Assembly (NCBI GenBank): GCA_018894105.1
Contig: CM032131.1
Location: 10,008,501 to 10,072,500, forward strand
Direction of reading: 5' to 3'
DNA length: 64,000 bases
Source: Jacaranda mimosifolia
Lineage: Eukaryota; Streptophyta; Magnoliopsida; Lamiales; Bignoniaceae
The notes beneath the pieces were generated by a model, which saw only the letters and a program-made list of their open reading frames with translations, had not been told where the DNA came from and ran no database searches. Position numbers and translations under genes: made by a program. Positions 1 through 11,289 of the stretch are shown piece by piece (the stretch's first letter is position 1; every line of letters begins with the position of its first letter).

Positions 1-163
1 AAATGGCTGATTTTTAGGGTTGGAGAATAAGAGAGGTGGAGTTTCAACACATGAATCAACACCTTGAAATATTGGAAGGAGAAATGGCGAGAATCTAATT
101 CTTCACTTGCAAGACAATGTGACTGCCCACTCTCATCTCTATATCTATATATAGAGGAAGGAT

Positions 164-190
164 GGTGTGATGCCCAGCTGGCATCACACC
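164..190 (-). promoter_or_regulatory. Hairpin next to the TATA-like box of the copia LTR
   Basis: An 11-bp perfect inverted repeat (GGTGTGATGCC / GGCATCACACC, loop CAGCT) sits just upstream, in LTR sense, of the 'ctatatatagatatagag' TATA-like stretch at 138-155. The same arrangement is present in the other two copia LTRs (55391-55415 and 59500-59524), with a different loop. Promoter role is inferred from position. Confidence 0.5.
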
Positions 191-1392
191 TTCCTCAAGG
201 TGGAGGGGGGACTGCCAACTTGCAAGGCTAGTTGGCAAATTCAAATCCAATTTGAATTTTGTGCGCAATTCAATTACATTAGGAATCTAATTTCAAATTA
301 ATTAAAATGACACACCAAATGAACCTTTATTAGAATTTTCCCTCCAAAATTTATTCTTCTCATTAAATTAAATTAAACACTTTAATTTAATTTAATTTAA
401 TTAATCCTTGACTTAACTCTTAAGTCAACAAGCTTAACTCTTTAAGCTTAATTTTGTTAACTTAACTCTTTAAGTCAACTTAACCAATTGATGGTCACAT
501 GGCACCAAGTAATTAACTCTTTAATTATTGGTCTAATTTAACTCCTTAAATTAATTAATCAATTTAACACTTAAATTAATCAAGCCAAATGACACTTCAA
601 TTTTCGATCGCCCAAAAATAGATCACTTTGGAGTGAATTTTCTAACACTTAGAAAGTTCCTCCATGACTTAGGAAATGCAATTGGCTTTTGTGTGTGACC
701 TGATAGGTTCTACCATTCATTGGACATAGGCTGACAACTCATTGTGATTTTTGAATATCATATATTCATTTTAGTTTAAACTCCTTTAAACTAAATCAAC
801 TCAATTCAATTAATCTCCATTAATTGAAGAGTACTCAATCTCCATCGTCGATGTCCAACCTCAAGTCCATGGAGCCCAACTAATTGGCCAAAATGAATAC
901 TTTTGGAAAACCACTATAGCTCATGCTTGTCATGCAAATACGATCCTTCCGTCTCCTATCTCCCTAAAGAGGCCTAGGGCAAGATATTTGCCGGCTCCTT
1001 AAAAGCTTTAATACTATGTCTCTATTCCTAATGTTTGATTCCACTGTATGACATCATATTTGGAAAAACTCCTTTTCCGAATTGTCATACCACATTGCGC
1101 AAGGATTTGTTGGAATTGATCATTATAGAATACATAGGAGATGCACTAGCCTTTCACAAAGACGAGGAGTCAAATTCCATCTTGGATCTCATAAACCTCT
1201 ACATTTAGTATCTTGTACCCAATCTCTACCCGAATAGCCTACTTGGTGACCATGGAAGAGTCAAAGCACAAGGACCTAACACAAGGTTACCATGGATCCT
1301 TAGGTCAGAAGACTAATTATATGCACTACCATAAGCTGGAGAACTTGCCAATACCGACTTACCACTCCGGCTATCTAGTGGATTCTCCAGGT

Positions 1393-1395
1393 TGG
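1393..1395. repeat. Target site duplication of outer CACTA (left copy, tgg)
   Basis: The 3 bases before the CACTA terminus are tgg. The 3 bases after the right terminus (45150-45152) are ggg. In the unbroken LTRs at 54.2 and 58.3 kb the same site reads as one 'ggg', so the host LTR supports a 3-bp duplication with one later change. Confidence 0.8.
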
Positions 1396-1412
1396 CACTA
1401 CTAGAAAAAAGG
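1396..1412 (+). repeat. Left terminal inverted repeat, outer CACTA
   Basis: Reads cactactagaaaaaagg. It pairs with 45134-45149; the first 14 bases match and the left copy has one additional A. Confidence 0.9.
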
Positions 1413-1710
1413 TCTAATGTGACACATTTTAAGTGACACACTTATAAAAATGTCACAATAATCTATCTATTAAGACACTTAATAAAAATGTGTCTAGTTA
1501 ATCAAGTTATTTAAATTTTTATCACAACACTTCGTAAAAGTGTCTTATTGACATATTTTATGGAGACACTTTTATAGAAAATGTCAATTTTTTATAATTT
1601 TATTGCAACTTTTTTTTGAAACTGTTTTATAAAGACTTCTTCTAAGGTCATTTTTTAAAAGTGTTATATTTGAATTTATTAATTATATGTATGTTATGAC
1701 ACTTACACTA
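1413..1710. repeat. Left subterminal repeats, outer CACTA
   Basis: Many short copies, in both orientations, of a gtgacact / agtgtc / aagacact core (for example near 1420, 1435, 1472, 1485, 1528, 1564). The same core recurs at 35080-35400 and 44880-45120. In En/Spm elements such repeats are the binding sites of the TNPA-type protein; that role is inferred here. Confidence 0.75.
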
Positions 1711-1784
1711 AATTTTCCCAATATTTGAAATATTTTGAAAAATTGAAATAAAAAAAAAATATTGGTGCCTTTTTTATAAAAGAA

Positions 1785-2100
1785 TTGATAACTTCTCAAA
1801 AAAACTCTCGATTTTTCTTCTTTCTCAAAATACTTCACCCCAAATCCCTAACCCAAATCTCCCTAATTCCTACCCAAATCTCTTGCCTTTGTCTCGTACA
1901 AAACCACACATACCCACCCAAACAACTCTCACACACGCATACACATAAAATAGGAAGTTTTTTAGAGGTTGAGTACAATTTTACAGTAAAAGGTGTTCTT
2001 GATGGTGGATGACTCCTCGACGGCGAGCAACTCCTCAATGGCGGAAGACTCCTCGATGGCAACAATTCTGTGTTTCTATTTTTGAGTACTCTAGGTGAGA
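1785..2100 (+). promoter_or_regulatory. Probable leader region of the outer CACTA transcripts
   Basis: A pyrimidine-rich stretch (about 1800-1930, many tctc/ccaaatc runs) follows the subterminal repeats and leads into a short reading frame at 2002-2085 and then 'ctaggtgagatt', which could be a splice donor near 2092. This is where En/Spm elements usually begin transcription. No splice partner was identified, so the role is tentative. Confidence 0.35.
2002..2085 (+). CDS. Short ORF with 18-bp internal repeats, unknown
   Basis: ATG at 2002 opens a 27-codon frame ending in TGA at 2083-2085. Its first part is Ser/Asp rich and is made of three imperfect 18-bp units around 'gactcctcgatggc' (about 2006-2060), so the peptide repeats a DDSS/SNSS/EDSS pattern. 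I do not recognise it. It could be a first coding exon of the transposase transcript, an upstream ORF in its leader, or chance. Confidence 0.2.
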   Translation: MVDDSSTASNSSMAEDSSMATILCFYF

Positions 2101-3240
2101 TTTATCATTCTTTACATATTAAAGACAGTATGAATAGTATGAGAAACATTATCTTGTTTGAAATACATTGAGAATAATTATTTTCCAGCACATTTGTATT
2201 AGTTACTATTATTTTCGTGGGTCCTGGGCATTATTACTCAAAATATATAGTCAAGGTCTTTGATAAGATGCTGGAGTTAGACAAAATACAAGAGGTCTCC
2301 TCCAGAGACTCTGGGGTTCTTAAAAACTAACAAGATTCAATTGCAATTTAGTATATTGATCTCAAGGTCACTACTTGGTTTCATTGAGATGTGCTCTTTT
2401 GATTGTCTTACTATTATATTATGATGTCAAGATGTTTTGCTCTCCCCCATTGGAAGAACTTGAAATTCAAAACTGTCTTATAATTAGAGTATTTGTATTA
2501 GAGCCCTGAAATAAAAGTCATGAAATTTTGTGTTCATATGATGTGCTTTACTTTGTCAGATTTCTTGATCATTTAGAAAGTATTAAACAGGAAGGGACTC
2601 CTCATGATTATGAATATATGCTTCACCAGTTAGTTCTTGATCAAAAGGGGGGTTTCCTTGATACTTTTTTGTTCTGCATAGTTTATATGATTGGTGTTGA
2701 CTATTGAATTTTAGTTCAATCTTCCAGATTGATAGTCATGTTAAAATTGAAAAAAGACAAACAAAAAGTTATTCTTACAATATTGGAGAAATGGACTAAT
2801 TGTTTTGCAATTGCAATTGGGAATGAGAAAGTGCACTTCATAGGCTTAATATCCATGAAACAGGCAATAGAACACTTAGTAGCACCTGCTGCAGCCATGT
2901 TGTCTAGTGTGTCTGCATTTTATGTGTTTGTGTATGTTTTTTTCTTTGGCTTTGGAAAGGTTATGGGCAATAAGCATGGGGAGTTCATATTTATATACAC
3001 AAAAGTCAATATCAATTCGTAACCCAATATTATATAGTAAGTTTGTCAATGCGGATACAAACTAATTTACTGAGATAGTAGAAAAATTAAAAAATATATA
3101 TGTTGACTGCCCTTCCCAGATTCTGAGAAGGAAAAAGTTTACACAGGTCAAGTAGAAAAGACAAAATGGCAAATTAATTAAATGAAAAGAAGACAGCTTG
3201 CCTCATATCAGCTGGAAAGAAAATTAATTCAAAGAAACAA
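2101..3240. other. Unassigned region inside outer CACTA
   Basis: No recognisable coding sequence. An open frame at 2729-3022 (97 codons, plus) has a hydrophobic C-terminal half but no family resemblance that I can see, and codon usage looks like chance AT-rich DNA. The stretch may be intron or leader between 2.1 kb and the transposase at 7.5 kb. Confidence 0.4.
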
Positions 3241-3246
3241 CATTCT

Positions 3247-3645
3247 GGTTTGTGATTAGTGATGAGTGAATAATGACGAGGTGTAGGAATTCTCTCTTAC
3301 AGTGGTAGCTTGAAATCAGTGACTAAGAGCTTGAATGGTCTATTGTTTTATGAAGTTTATTGGTTACTGCTTGCTGCTAGTCAGACTCGTTTTTGTGAAA
3401 TGAACTTTCCCATATTTAGGATATCCAATTAGAAGTCAATTGTAAGGTTTGTGATTAGTGATGAGTGAATAGTGATGAGGTGTGGGAATTCTCTCTTACA
3501 GTGGTAGCTTGAAATCAGTGACTAAGAGCTTGAATGGTCTATTGTTTTATGAAGTTTATTAGTTGTTGCTTACTGCTAGTTAGACTTGTTTTTGTGAAAT
3601 GAATTGTCCCATATTTAGGATTTCCAATTAGAAGTCATTTGTAAA
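3247..3645. repeat. Tandem duplication, period about 199 bp
   Basis: Two direct copies, beginning 'ggtttgtgattagtgatgag' at 3247 and 3446, run to about 3645. They are highly similar (for example 'attctctcttacagtggtag' is identical in both) with scattered substitutions. No coding content is evident. Confidence 0.9.
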
Positions 3646-3659
3646 TTGCTTAAAGCTCC

Positions 3660-6600
3660 AAGTGTACATGAATTTAAAAGAAGTCTGGCTTCTGTTTTGG
3701 TGGATATATTTTATATTTGGGCAGGGTAGAGGAGACAAAAAGTTCTAGATTTTTTTATTATTTTCACCATAATGATTTGGAATTGCCTTTAGTTTGTTCA
3801 TATGCTGAAGCCTTTGGCAATTATGTTATTAAATTAGTATTTTGATTCATCTATTTTAGTTTAAATCTAAATTTGGTTAAGTGTAAGATAAAGAGAGACA
3901 CAAAGAGATAAGTCCAATCTCCTCGTGGCCATCATCATCTTCAGACAAGACAAAAAGAAAACCTTGGTATTTCCATAAATAATCTTCCATTGTGTGTGAT
4001 TTTCATATATATATATATATATATAAACTAGCTTTTCTATGAAAATTTTGATTTTCCTGTTGCACATGTGTTTATTACGAGTGAAGTTGTTTATGTTTGC
4101 TTTGTGGTAAAATCTGAAGCTCCTGCAAAAATTGAATACATTATTGGTCTAGTATTCTTTTTTTTTTTTTTTTTTTTTTTTGTGATTATTTGAAATTATC
4201 AAGAAAGAGGACAAGGCCTCAAATCTTAAGAGCAAAGAAGCTAAGAATTGACTCAAATAATTGTATATAAAAAACTTATACATCTTGGGATTTATGCCTT
4301 TAAGAAACTTAATTGCACTAAGTACTAGAAGGAAGTAACACATATACAGATCTCTAACACTTAGGAAAAAATATTAACCACGATGGCCCAATAGGAATGG
4401 GTTGAATTTTTGTCTAAGCTTTTTATATTTTTGGTTTATAGGTCCACTTTGAGCATTGAGTCATACATATGTTTAATAGATATATATATATATATATATT
4501 CTTGCTCCATGCTATATAATATATATGTCCTATATATAGGACATTTGTGTAAAAAAGGTCTTTAAGCCCTAATAACAAAGACAGTATTCAAAAATTGAGT
4601 CCTTGGACAAACATTAGGGTGTTAAATTTATTTAATATTTCTTACAATTAAAGTAGTGCTCATTAAAAGATGATATATAAAACATTAACTAATAATTACA
4701 ACCAAATTCCTATATTAGAATCTATATCCTTTTTTAGATCCAATCAATGACTATTGATATGTGATGACTAGTGTATACAGTGATCAACCATAATTGAATT
4801 TATGCCCACTAATTTATGTAATGCTAATATAAGTAATAAAATATTGTATTGTAGATAAATATATGCATATAATTTTATATATTTATGTATCTTTAGAGAA
4901 AATAATGTGTATACATCTAAAAAGATATATATATATATATGTATGTATATACATAAATATATCTAATTATATACATTAATGGACATTTATATATTATATA
5001 CACATATATTATGAGTAAATATATATTAATAAATATACACAAATGATATATATATTATATATTAGTGAGGGTATTTATTAGCATATATATGAATAATTTA
5101 TTATTGTGCATATTAGTATGTATATATATACTAATATTAATATGTGTATATAATATGATAAATAAAGGTAATAGTTATAAGTAATAAATATTTACCTTAT
5201 TTGATTGAAAAAAAATTGTACAAGTTTTGAAATGAATAACTATTATTTTTATCATATTTTAAAAATAAAAAAATATTAGGAGTTGAGAACATAAGTATAA
5301 CTAAGTAAACTAGAAATTTTATTGCTAAGAGAAATCTTTGAAACACATGGCAGCGTTGACTTTGGACCTCCCACTTTTCTTTTTGGAATTTAATTCATGA
5401 TTTTGTGGGCTGGAACTTATTTGTGGCGGGCCAAATGCTAACTGATTGGGCTTTGCTTAATTAGTATAGCATGTGGTATTTTGTTCTTAGATATTTAATT
5501 TAATGTTGTAGCTTAATTCATTAAGGTAACCTTTATATTTAATTTTAGGGGTTTTCAATTTATATTTCAGTTTAAAAGTGTACTTGAAGGTTGAAGGTGG
5601 GTGCTGAAAATTGAACTGAAGCATTTAAAGTAACCTTTTCACGAATTTTAATTTATTTATATGTTATAGGTGATTTCTTGTGTTTATACCTCCATTTTTA
5701 TTTACTTTTACACATTGTTGTGCTAGTGCTAGTTATATTTTAATGCAATGACTTTTTATGCCATTAATGTGTACTTAGATGATGCACGTGTATTCTTTGA
5801 ATGATTAAAAGGACATAGTATATGCATCCACTATATACGTGACCATCAGCCATCACCGTGCCTCGCCCAATTTCCAACAGATAAGGGCTCTCCACCTTCA
5901 ACCCAGAAATTAAATGGACACAACACAACCATCTCATCTTCATCACAAATTGTTGTAATTTAATTTTGTGGCAATAATAAAAAACTTTTGTTCGAATATA
6001 ATCACATGTGAGGGGATAACATAGTACATCTACAAAATTGGTATTTTATTTTTTATTCTCTATTTTTATATATCAAGTTTTATCTCTATAAAATTTAGAT
6101 CCACATATGTATTACATATAAACTATAGAATAATAAAATACTAAATAGCATAGACCAGAAGGCCCACTTCTAAGTTGAACTGCTTCAGACTTTATGTGCA
6201 ACAAATACATATTATATGCTTGGATGGTTAATATTTTTCCAACAAAAGCTTTTAATGTTATGTTTTAGCTTCATTCATATATGAGAGTACTGCAGCTCTT
6301 AATACATAAAATTATCACCAGCACATATATAAGTTCAAAATTGACTACTATATAAAAAATATCAAATTATAATTTGCAATAGCAACCTGTGTAGTTAGTT
6401 TACTTCTAATAAATGTAGATAATTATTTTCACATAACAAAAATTTGACATAAGGAAAATAATTGAAGAAATGGCATCATAAAAATATACAATTAAAATAT
6501 CATAAGAATCTTAATAGCTCCTAAATAGCTCCCTAATTCATTAATCAAAATTTTTCACATGGGTTATAACTTCTTTTCATATAAAGGATAGAAAAGGATA

Positions 6601-7430
6601 AATAAAGGATAGAAAAGCCAAGTGCCTTGCATGTGGCTAATAACTCTCTTTTTGATGTTTTTAAGTCTGACATCTTTATTTCAAAGTAGACTACTTTTAG
6701 ATCCATAAATAATTAAACTTTTGCATGTCTGGTTACCCAATAATTAAAAAAAAAAGATAAAAAATAATGGAAAAGTAATATGCTAAATATTTTCCTATTT
6801 ACTCTTATTCCATTTAATTTATAACTTAACTTTAAATTTATTTTGATTTGCATTCACGTGCCAAATTTACTCTTGGAATATAAATTATTATTTATTGAAA
6901 ACCCAAAGCTTATATTAAAAGTATTAATTTGTGTATATTTATTGTATATTGTAAAATTAAAAGATACAGATCTTAAGCATTTGTAATATTTTATCAATAA
7001 GTATTAGCTTAACTCCATTCATAATTATAATTCACATGCACGTAGTGACATATATCAGAACTCTTCTGTACAATTTAAAAATGAGCACATGCATAATACA
7101 TATTCAAATAATATAATATTAGATCATATTTGCTTCAAATAATCTTTTTAAAATAGTATTTTATTCATACAACTATATATTTGAATATTATCCATTTTAT
7201 ATTTTTAACTCAATTATTTTGCCACAAAAAAAGTTTATAATGTTCTTGGATGCACTAAATGTCAAGTTTTTTCTATGATATGTCTAATTAACTAGGGACA
7301 ATGATATATTTTTCTTTGTTTCGTAATAATTGTTTAAGTCATTTATTTATCAAGGGTAAGAGTATGAAAAATATGAGGCCTAATATTATAGGTTTTGAGT
7401 TTTATTTAATTACTAAGTGAACACATTTAG
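3660..7430. other. AT-rich non-coding region inside outer CACTA
   Basis: Very AT-rich DNA without a gene. It contains an (AT)n run at about 4004-4024, a T24 homopolymer at 4158-4181, a (TA)n run at about 4476-4499, a perfect 20-bp palindrome at 4525-4544, and dense TATA-type microsatellite DNA at 4850-5160. Slightly richer patches near 5340-5460 and 5780-5940 look less random but match nothing I recognise. Confidence 0.6.
4158..4181. repeat. Poly(T) run of 24
   Basis: Uninterrupted T24. It could be the poly(A) of a minus-strand retroposed sequence, but I found no flanking target duplication. Confidence 0.9.
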
Positions 7431-7522
7431 AAATTGTGTTATCTATTATATTAATATGTTATCCAATATATTATTATATCGTCCTATTTCTCAAGTATTT
7501 GTTTACTTTTAACGACATCAGT

Positions 7523-10500
7523 ATGGATAAGAGTTGGATGAATCTACCAAGATCAAGTAAAGAATACCATGAAGGATTGAAGCTTTTCTTGGATTTTACT
7601 TCCTCAAATTCAAATGATGAAACAATATTGTGCCCATGTAAAAAGTGTAAAAATGGCTTCTGCAAAAAACGTGAAGTTGTTGAAGCCCTTTTACTTTGGG
7701 AAGGTTTTTTATATGGATACACTGAATGGGTACTTCATGGAGAGTTGCACATTAAAAGAGGATCTATATCTAATTTATTTGGTAGAATAGATCCATCTGA
7801 TAATATGCAAGAAATGATATATATAATGGATTTGGGATGCAAATAGAAGGTAACCAACTGAAAGATATGCCAAGAACTAAAGCAGAAAAGCCTTGCAAGG
7901 AAGCTAAAAAGTTTTATAAGCTTATGCAAGACGCTAAACAAGAACTTTATCCTAGTTGTAGAAAGTTCTTAAAACTTTCTTTTATAGTTAGAATGCTTCA
8001 GATGAAGTGTCTTAGGAATTTGAGTGATGCTTCATTTACAATGATGTTGGATTTGTTGAAAGAATCATTTCCAGAGGTTGTGCAACTACCAAAGAATTAC
8101 TATGAGACTCGAAAGATAATGATAGATTTAGGGTTAAACTATAAGAAAATTGATGCATGTCAGAATGATTTCATCTTATATTGAGGTGTGAATGAAAGCA
8201 AGATTAAGTGTGATATTTGCGATGAACCATGGTGGGTAGTGCCAGCACTTGAAGTGGAAAATGGTGTTTTTTCTACAAAAACTAATGGAAGTAAAAAGGT
8301 TCCAGCTAAAGTTGTTTACCATTTCCCTTTGAAATAAAGATTGCAAAGGCTATTTATGAATTCTCAATCCACATCCTAATGAGGTGGCATAAAGAAGAAC
8401 GTATCAAAGATGGTATTATGAGGCACCCTGTAGACTCTCCTATTTGGCAAACTTTTGATTACAACTTTCCAGACTTTGCAATATTAGGTTAGGTTTGGCA
8501 TGTGATGGTTTTAATCCATTTAGAACCATGAATGTGGTCCACAGTACATGGCTAGTAATTTTAATGCCATACAACTTACCACCTGGAGATTGCATGAAGA
8601 AATTATGTTTTATGTTGTCTTTGCTTATACCTAGCCCCAATGAACTTCGAAATGATCTTAATACTTATTTGCGACCATTAATAGCTGAGCTGAAGGAATT
8701 ATGGGATCCTAGAGTTGAAACATATGATGCTTTCACAAAGCAAAATTTTCAATTGCGTGTAGCAACGTTGTGGACTATAAGCGATCTTCCAGGCCTTGCA
8801 TCTTTGTTTGGTTGGAGTACTAAAGGAAAATATGCTTGCCCTGTATGTCAAAAGCATACAAATTCTGAATGGTTAAACAACTCATAGAAGCATTGTTACA
8901 TGTGCCATCGAGTCTTCTTACCTAAGGATCATCGATATAGAAATGAAAAGAGATCTTTTAATAATGCTGAGGAACATAGAAAGTCATCTCTTTATTTGAA
9001 TGGATCTGCAATACTAGATGAAATAAAGGGCTTCAATAACAAATTTGGAAAGAAGGTGGGCGACTTAAAATTACCTTATGGTTGGAAGAAGAAAAGCATT
9101 TTTCTTGATTTACCTTATTGGGAAAAAATTTGGTGCATCATAATCTTGATGTTATGCATACTGAGAAAAACATATGCCACAAGGTGTTGTACTCATTGTT
9201 GGTTCTGATAAGTCTAAGGACAATCACAATGCACGCTTGGATTTAAGAGATATGGGCATACGAACAGAGCTTCATCCTTTTTTCGATGAGTCTGTCCGAG
9301 AATGAATACCAATAGCTTCTTTTGCATTAGATAAGAATGAAAAGGAAGCATTCTGTAGAGTTCTAAAAAGGGTAAAAGTTCCAAATGGTTATGTTGCAGA
9401 TATTTCAAGATGTGTGCATTTCAAATCAACACAAATTTTTGGCCTAAAAAGTCATGTCACTTCTTAATGCAGCAATTGCTACCAATTTCTTTGCATAAAT
9501 TATTAACTAAGTCAGTACGTTCTCCTTTGATTCAGTTGTGTTGGTACTTCAGAAACTTGTGTTCTAAATCACTTCATTATAGTGAATTAGAACAAATGGA
9601 AAAGGACATAGCGGTGATACTTTGTCAGCTTGAAAAAAAATTTCCCCATCATTTTTTGATATCTCTGTACATTTGGCTATTCATTTGGTCATTGAGGCAA
9701 AGTTAGCCAGTACATTATCGTTGGATGTATCTAATAGAAAGGTGATATTTTTATTGTACTACCATTTACTTTGTTTTTATTATTACTAGATCACATAATA
9801 ATTATATTCACATATTTATATTCTAATAGGTACTAAAGCACTTTAAAATCTTATGTTCGCAACAAAGCTCGGCCTGAGGGTTCAATTGCTAAAGGTTACC
9901 TAGCAGAACAATGTTTCACATTCTGCTCTTTATACTTCGATGAACATGTTGAAACATGGCACAACCAATTAGGTCGAAATAATGATGGAGACAGAATTAT
10001 TACAGAAGGCTTAGATATTTTTTTCGTTGTTGGGTGACCATTATGGAAAGGGGAAGCAATTGTTTTTTATAATTAGAATTTAATAAAAAGCTCATAGATA
10101 CGTGTTATTCAATTGCGATGAGGTGAAATCATATAGAGAGTAAGTTCAATAAAATAATCACTTAGAAATATTTCTTTATTACCTTCTAATTAACTTATTA
10201 CTAAATAACCTTTTTGTGTAACTATGCATCAAACATGAGGCCCTCGTTAGATCTAATAAACAACACTCTAGAGAACATGAAATCAAGCGCATTCATAGCG
10301 AGTCCTTTGCTTCTTGGTTTGAGAGTCACGTAAGTTAGGCATTCATTATAATATAATATATAAATAATATGCATTTCATTTTTTATTTTTTTCTTGTAGG
10401 TTCTTAAGAATTTATATCTTTATTTTAGGTTGAAGAATTAAATATTAATAAAGATGGCCCCAAGTCTAACGATTTAATGCGTCTTGCAACAGGACCCATG

Positions 10501-11078
10501 CCCCCTGGGAAGCGTTATAAAGGTTTTATCATGAATGGTTTCCGATTTCATACCAAAGAGGTGGAGAGGAAGCGAAAAACTCAAAACAATGGAGTTATGG
10601 TGAATGCTGCAACAACTAGTTTTGCAAGCAAAAAGACAAAAGACCTATCTTGGAAGAGATGATATATTATGGGGTTTTGAAAGACATAATTGAGCTAGAT
10701 TATACTAATGCGAAAAGGATTGTATTGTTTGATTGTGATTGGGTGTCTAAGGGAAAGAGACTAAAAGAGGATGAAGATGGATTCACCTTGACTAATTTCT
10801 CAAATATAAAGCGTCAAAATGAGTCTTCTGTCCTTGCATCTCAAGTTGAACAAGTATTTTATGTGCATGATCCAGCAAATAAAGATTGGAAAGTTGTGAT
10901 TAGAACTAAAGCAAGGGAAAAATTTGATGATGGAACCTCCTTCTCAACTGATGGTGTTCATACTATCTTACAAAGTGAAGCCTGTGATAGCCATCCCACA
11001 AATGAAGATGAAGATGTTGTTTGGGTTCGTGAAGGGATGCTTGGAATTCCAGTGGATAGCTTAGATGGAAATATTTGA
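7523..11078 (+). pseudogene. TNP2-type CACTA transposase, decayed
   Basis: This is the DDE-type transposase that cuts and joins CACTA ends. Homology can be followed in pieces. An N-terminal transposase-associated domain starts at ATG 7523 (DKSWMNLPR, followed by a CPCKKCKN cysteine pair motif). A central TNP2 domain follows at about 7840-9370, with ACDGFNPF near 8497, an STKGKYACPVC zinc-type motif near 8815, and the hallmark HNLDVMHTEKN near 9138-9170 (Asp codon 9148-9150). A DUF4218-like region lies at about 9430-10070 and a DUF4216-like region at about 10470-11040 (GFRFHTK, VLFDCDW, LASQVEQVFYV). It is broken by frameshifts (near 7835, 8340-8490, 9120 and 9290-9450) and stop codons (TGA for an expected Trp near 8181, and 8885). 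Introns seem to lie near 9745-9830 and 10140-10420. It belongs to the outer element, on the same strand as the second gene downstream. It cannot make an active enzyme. Confidence 0.9.
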
Positions 11079-11280
11079 TTAGACTTGTTGCATATCATTT
11101 TAGTTTAATGTTAATATTTGGACAATAGTTGTTTATGTATGATGTTAATACTTTTTAAAATTATTTTGTCTTAATAGTCTCACTTTTAACTGTTATATCT
11201 TCATTTATTGCATTGACTCTCATTATTTGTCTTATTTAACTTGGAACCATAACTTATATTCTTATAATAATTAATTACTC
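11079..11280. other. Spacer between the two CACTA genes
   Basis: AT-rich, with no coding signal. It probably contains the 3' end of the transposase transcript and the start of the second gene. Confidence 0.4.
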
Positions 11281-11289
11281 ATTTTGTAG

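Larger units (their letters stand above)
1..1395 (-). mobile_element. Copia-type LTR, left part, split by the CACTA insertion
   Basis: The reverse complement of this stretch matches the two plus-strand LTRs at 54123-55988 and 58142-60154 over most of its length. Shared blocks include the TATA-like region (near 141-155), the GATGCC hairpin (164-190), the run of 'taactctttaa' spacers and the 'ggtagaaccta' block. The window starts inside the LTR, so its 3' end (in element sense) is missing. The sequence stops at 1395 and resumes at 45150, the intervening DNA being the outer CACTA element. Whether it is a solo LTR or part of a full element cannot be told. Purine-rich sequence is not seen next to its start at 45361, so it is less likely to be a 3' LTR. 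Confidence 0.85.

Noticed and set aside
4158..4181. T24 run as the tail of a minus-strand retroposed gene
   Set aside because: No target duplication around it and no coding sequence to its left or right on the minus strand.
5764..5946. 60-codon minus-strand frame in a GC-richer patch
   Set aside because: No family resemblance and no neighbouring coding block; could not be supported as an exon.
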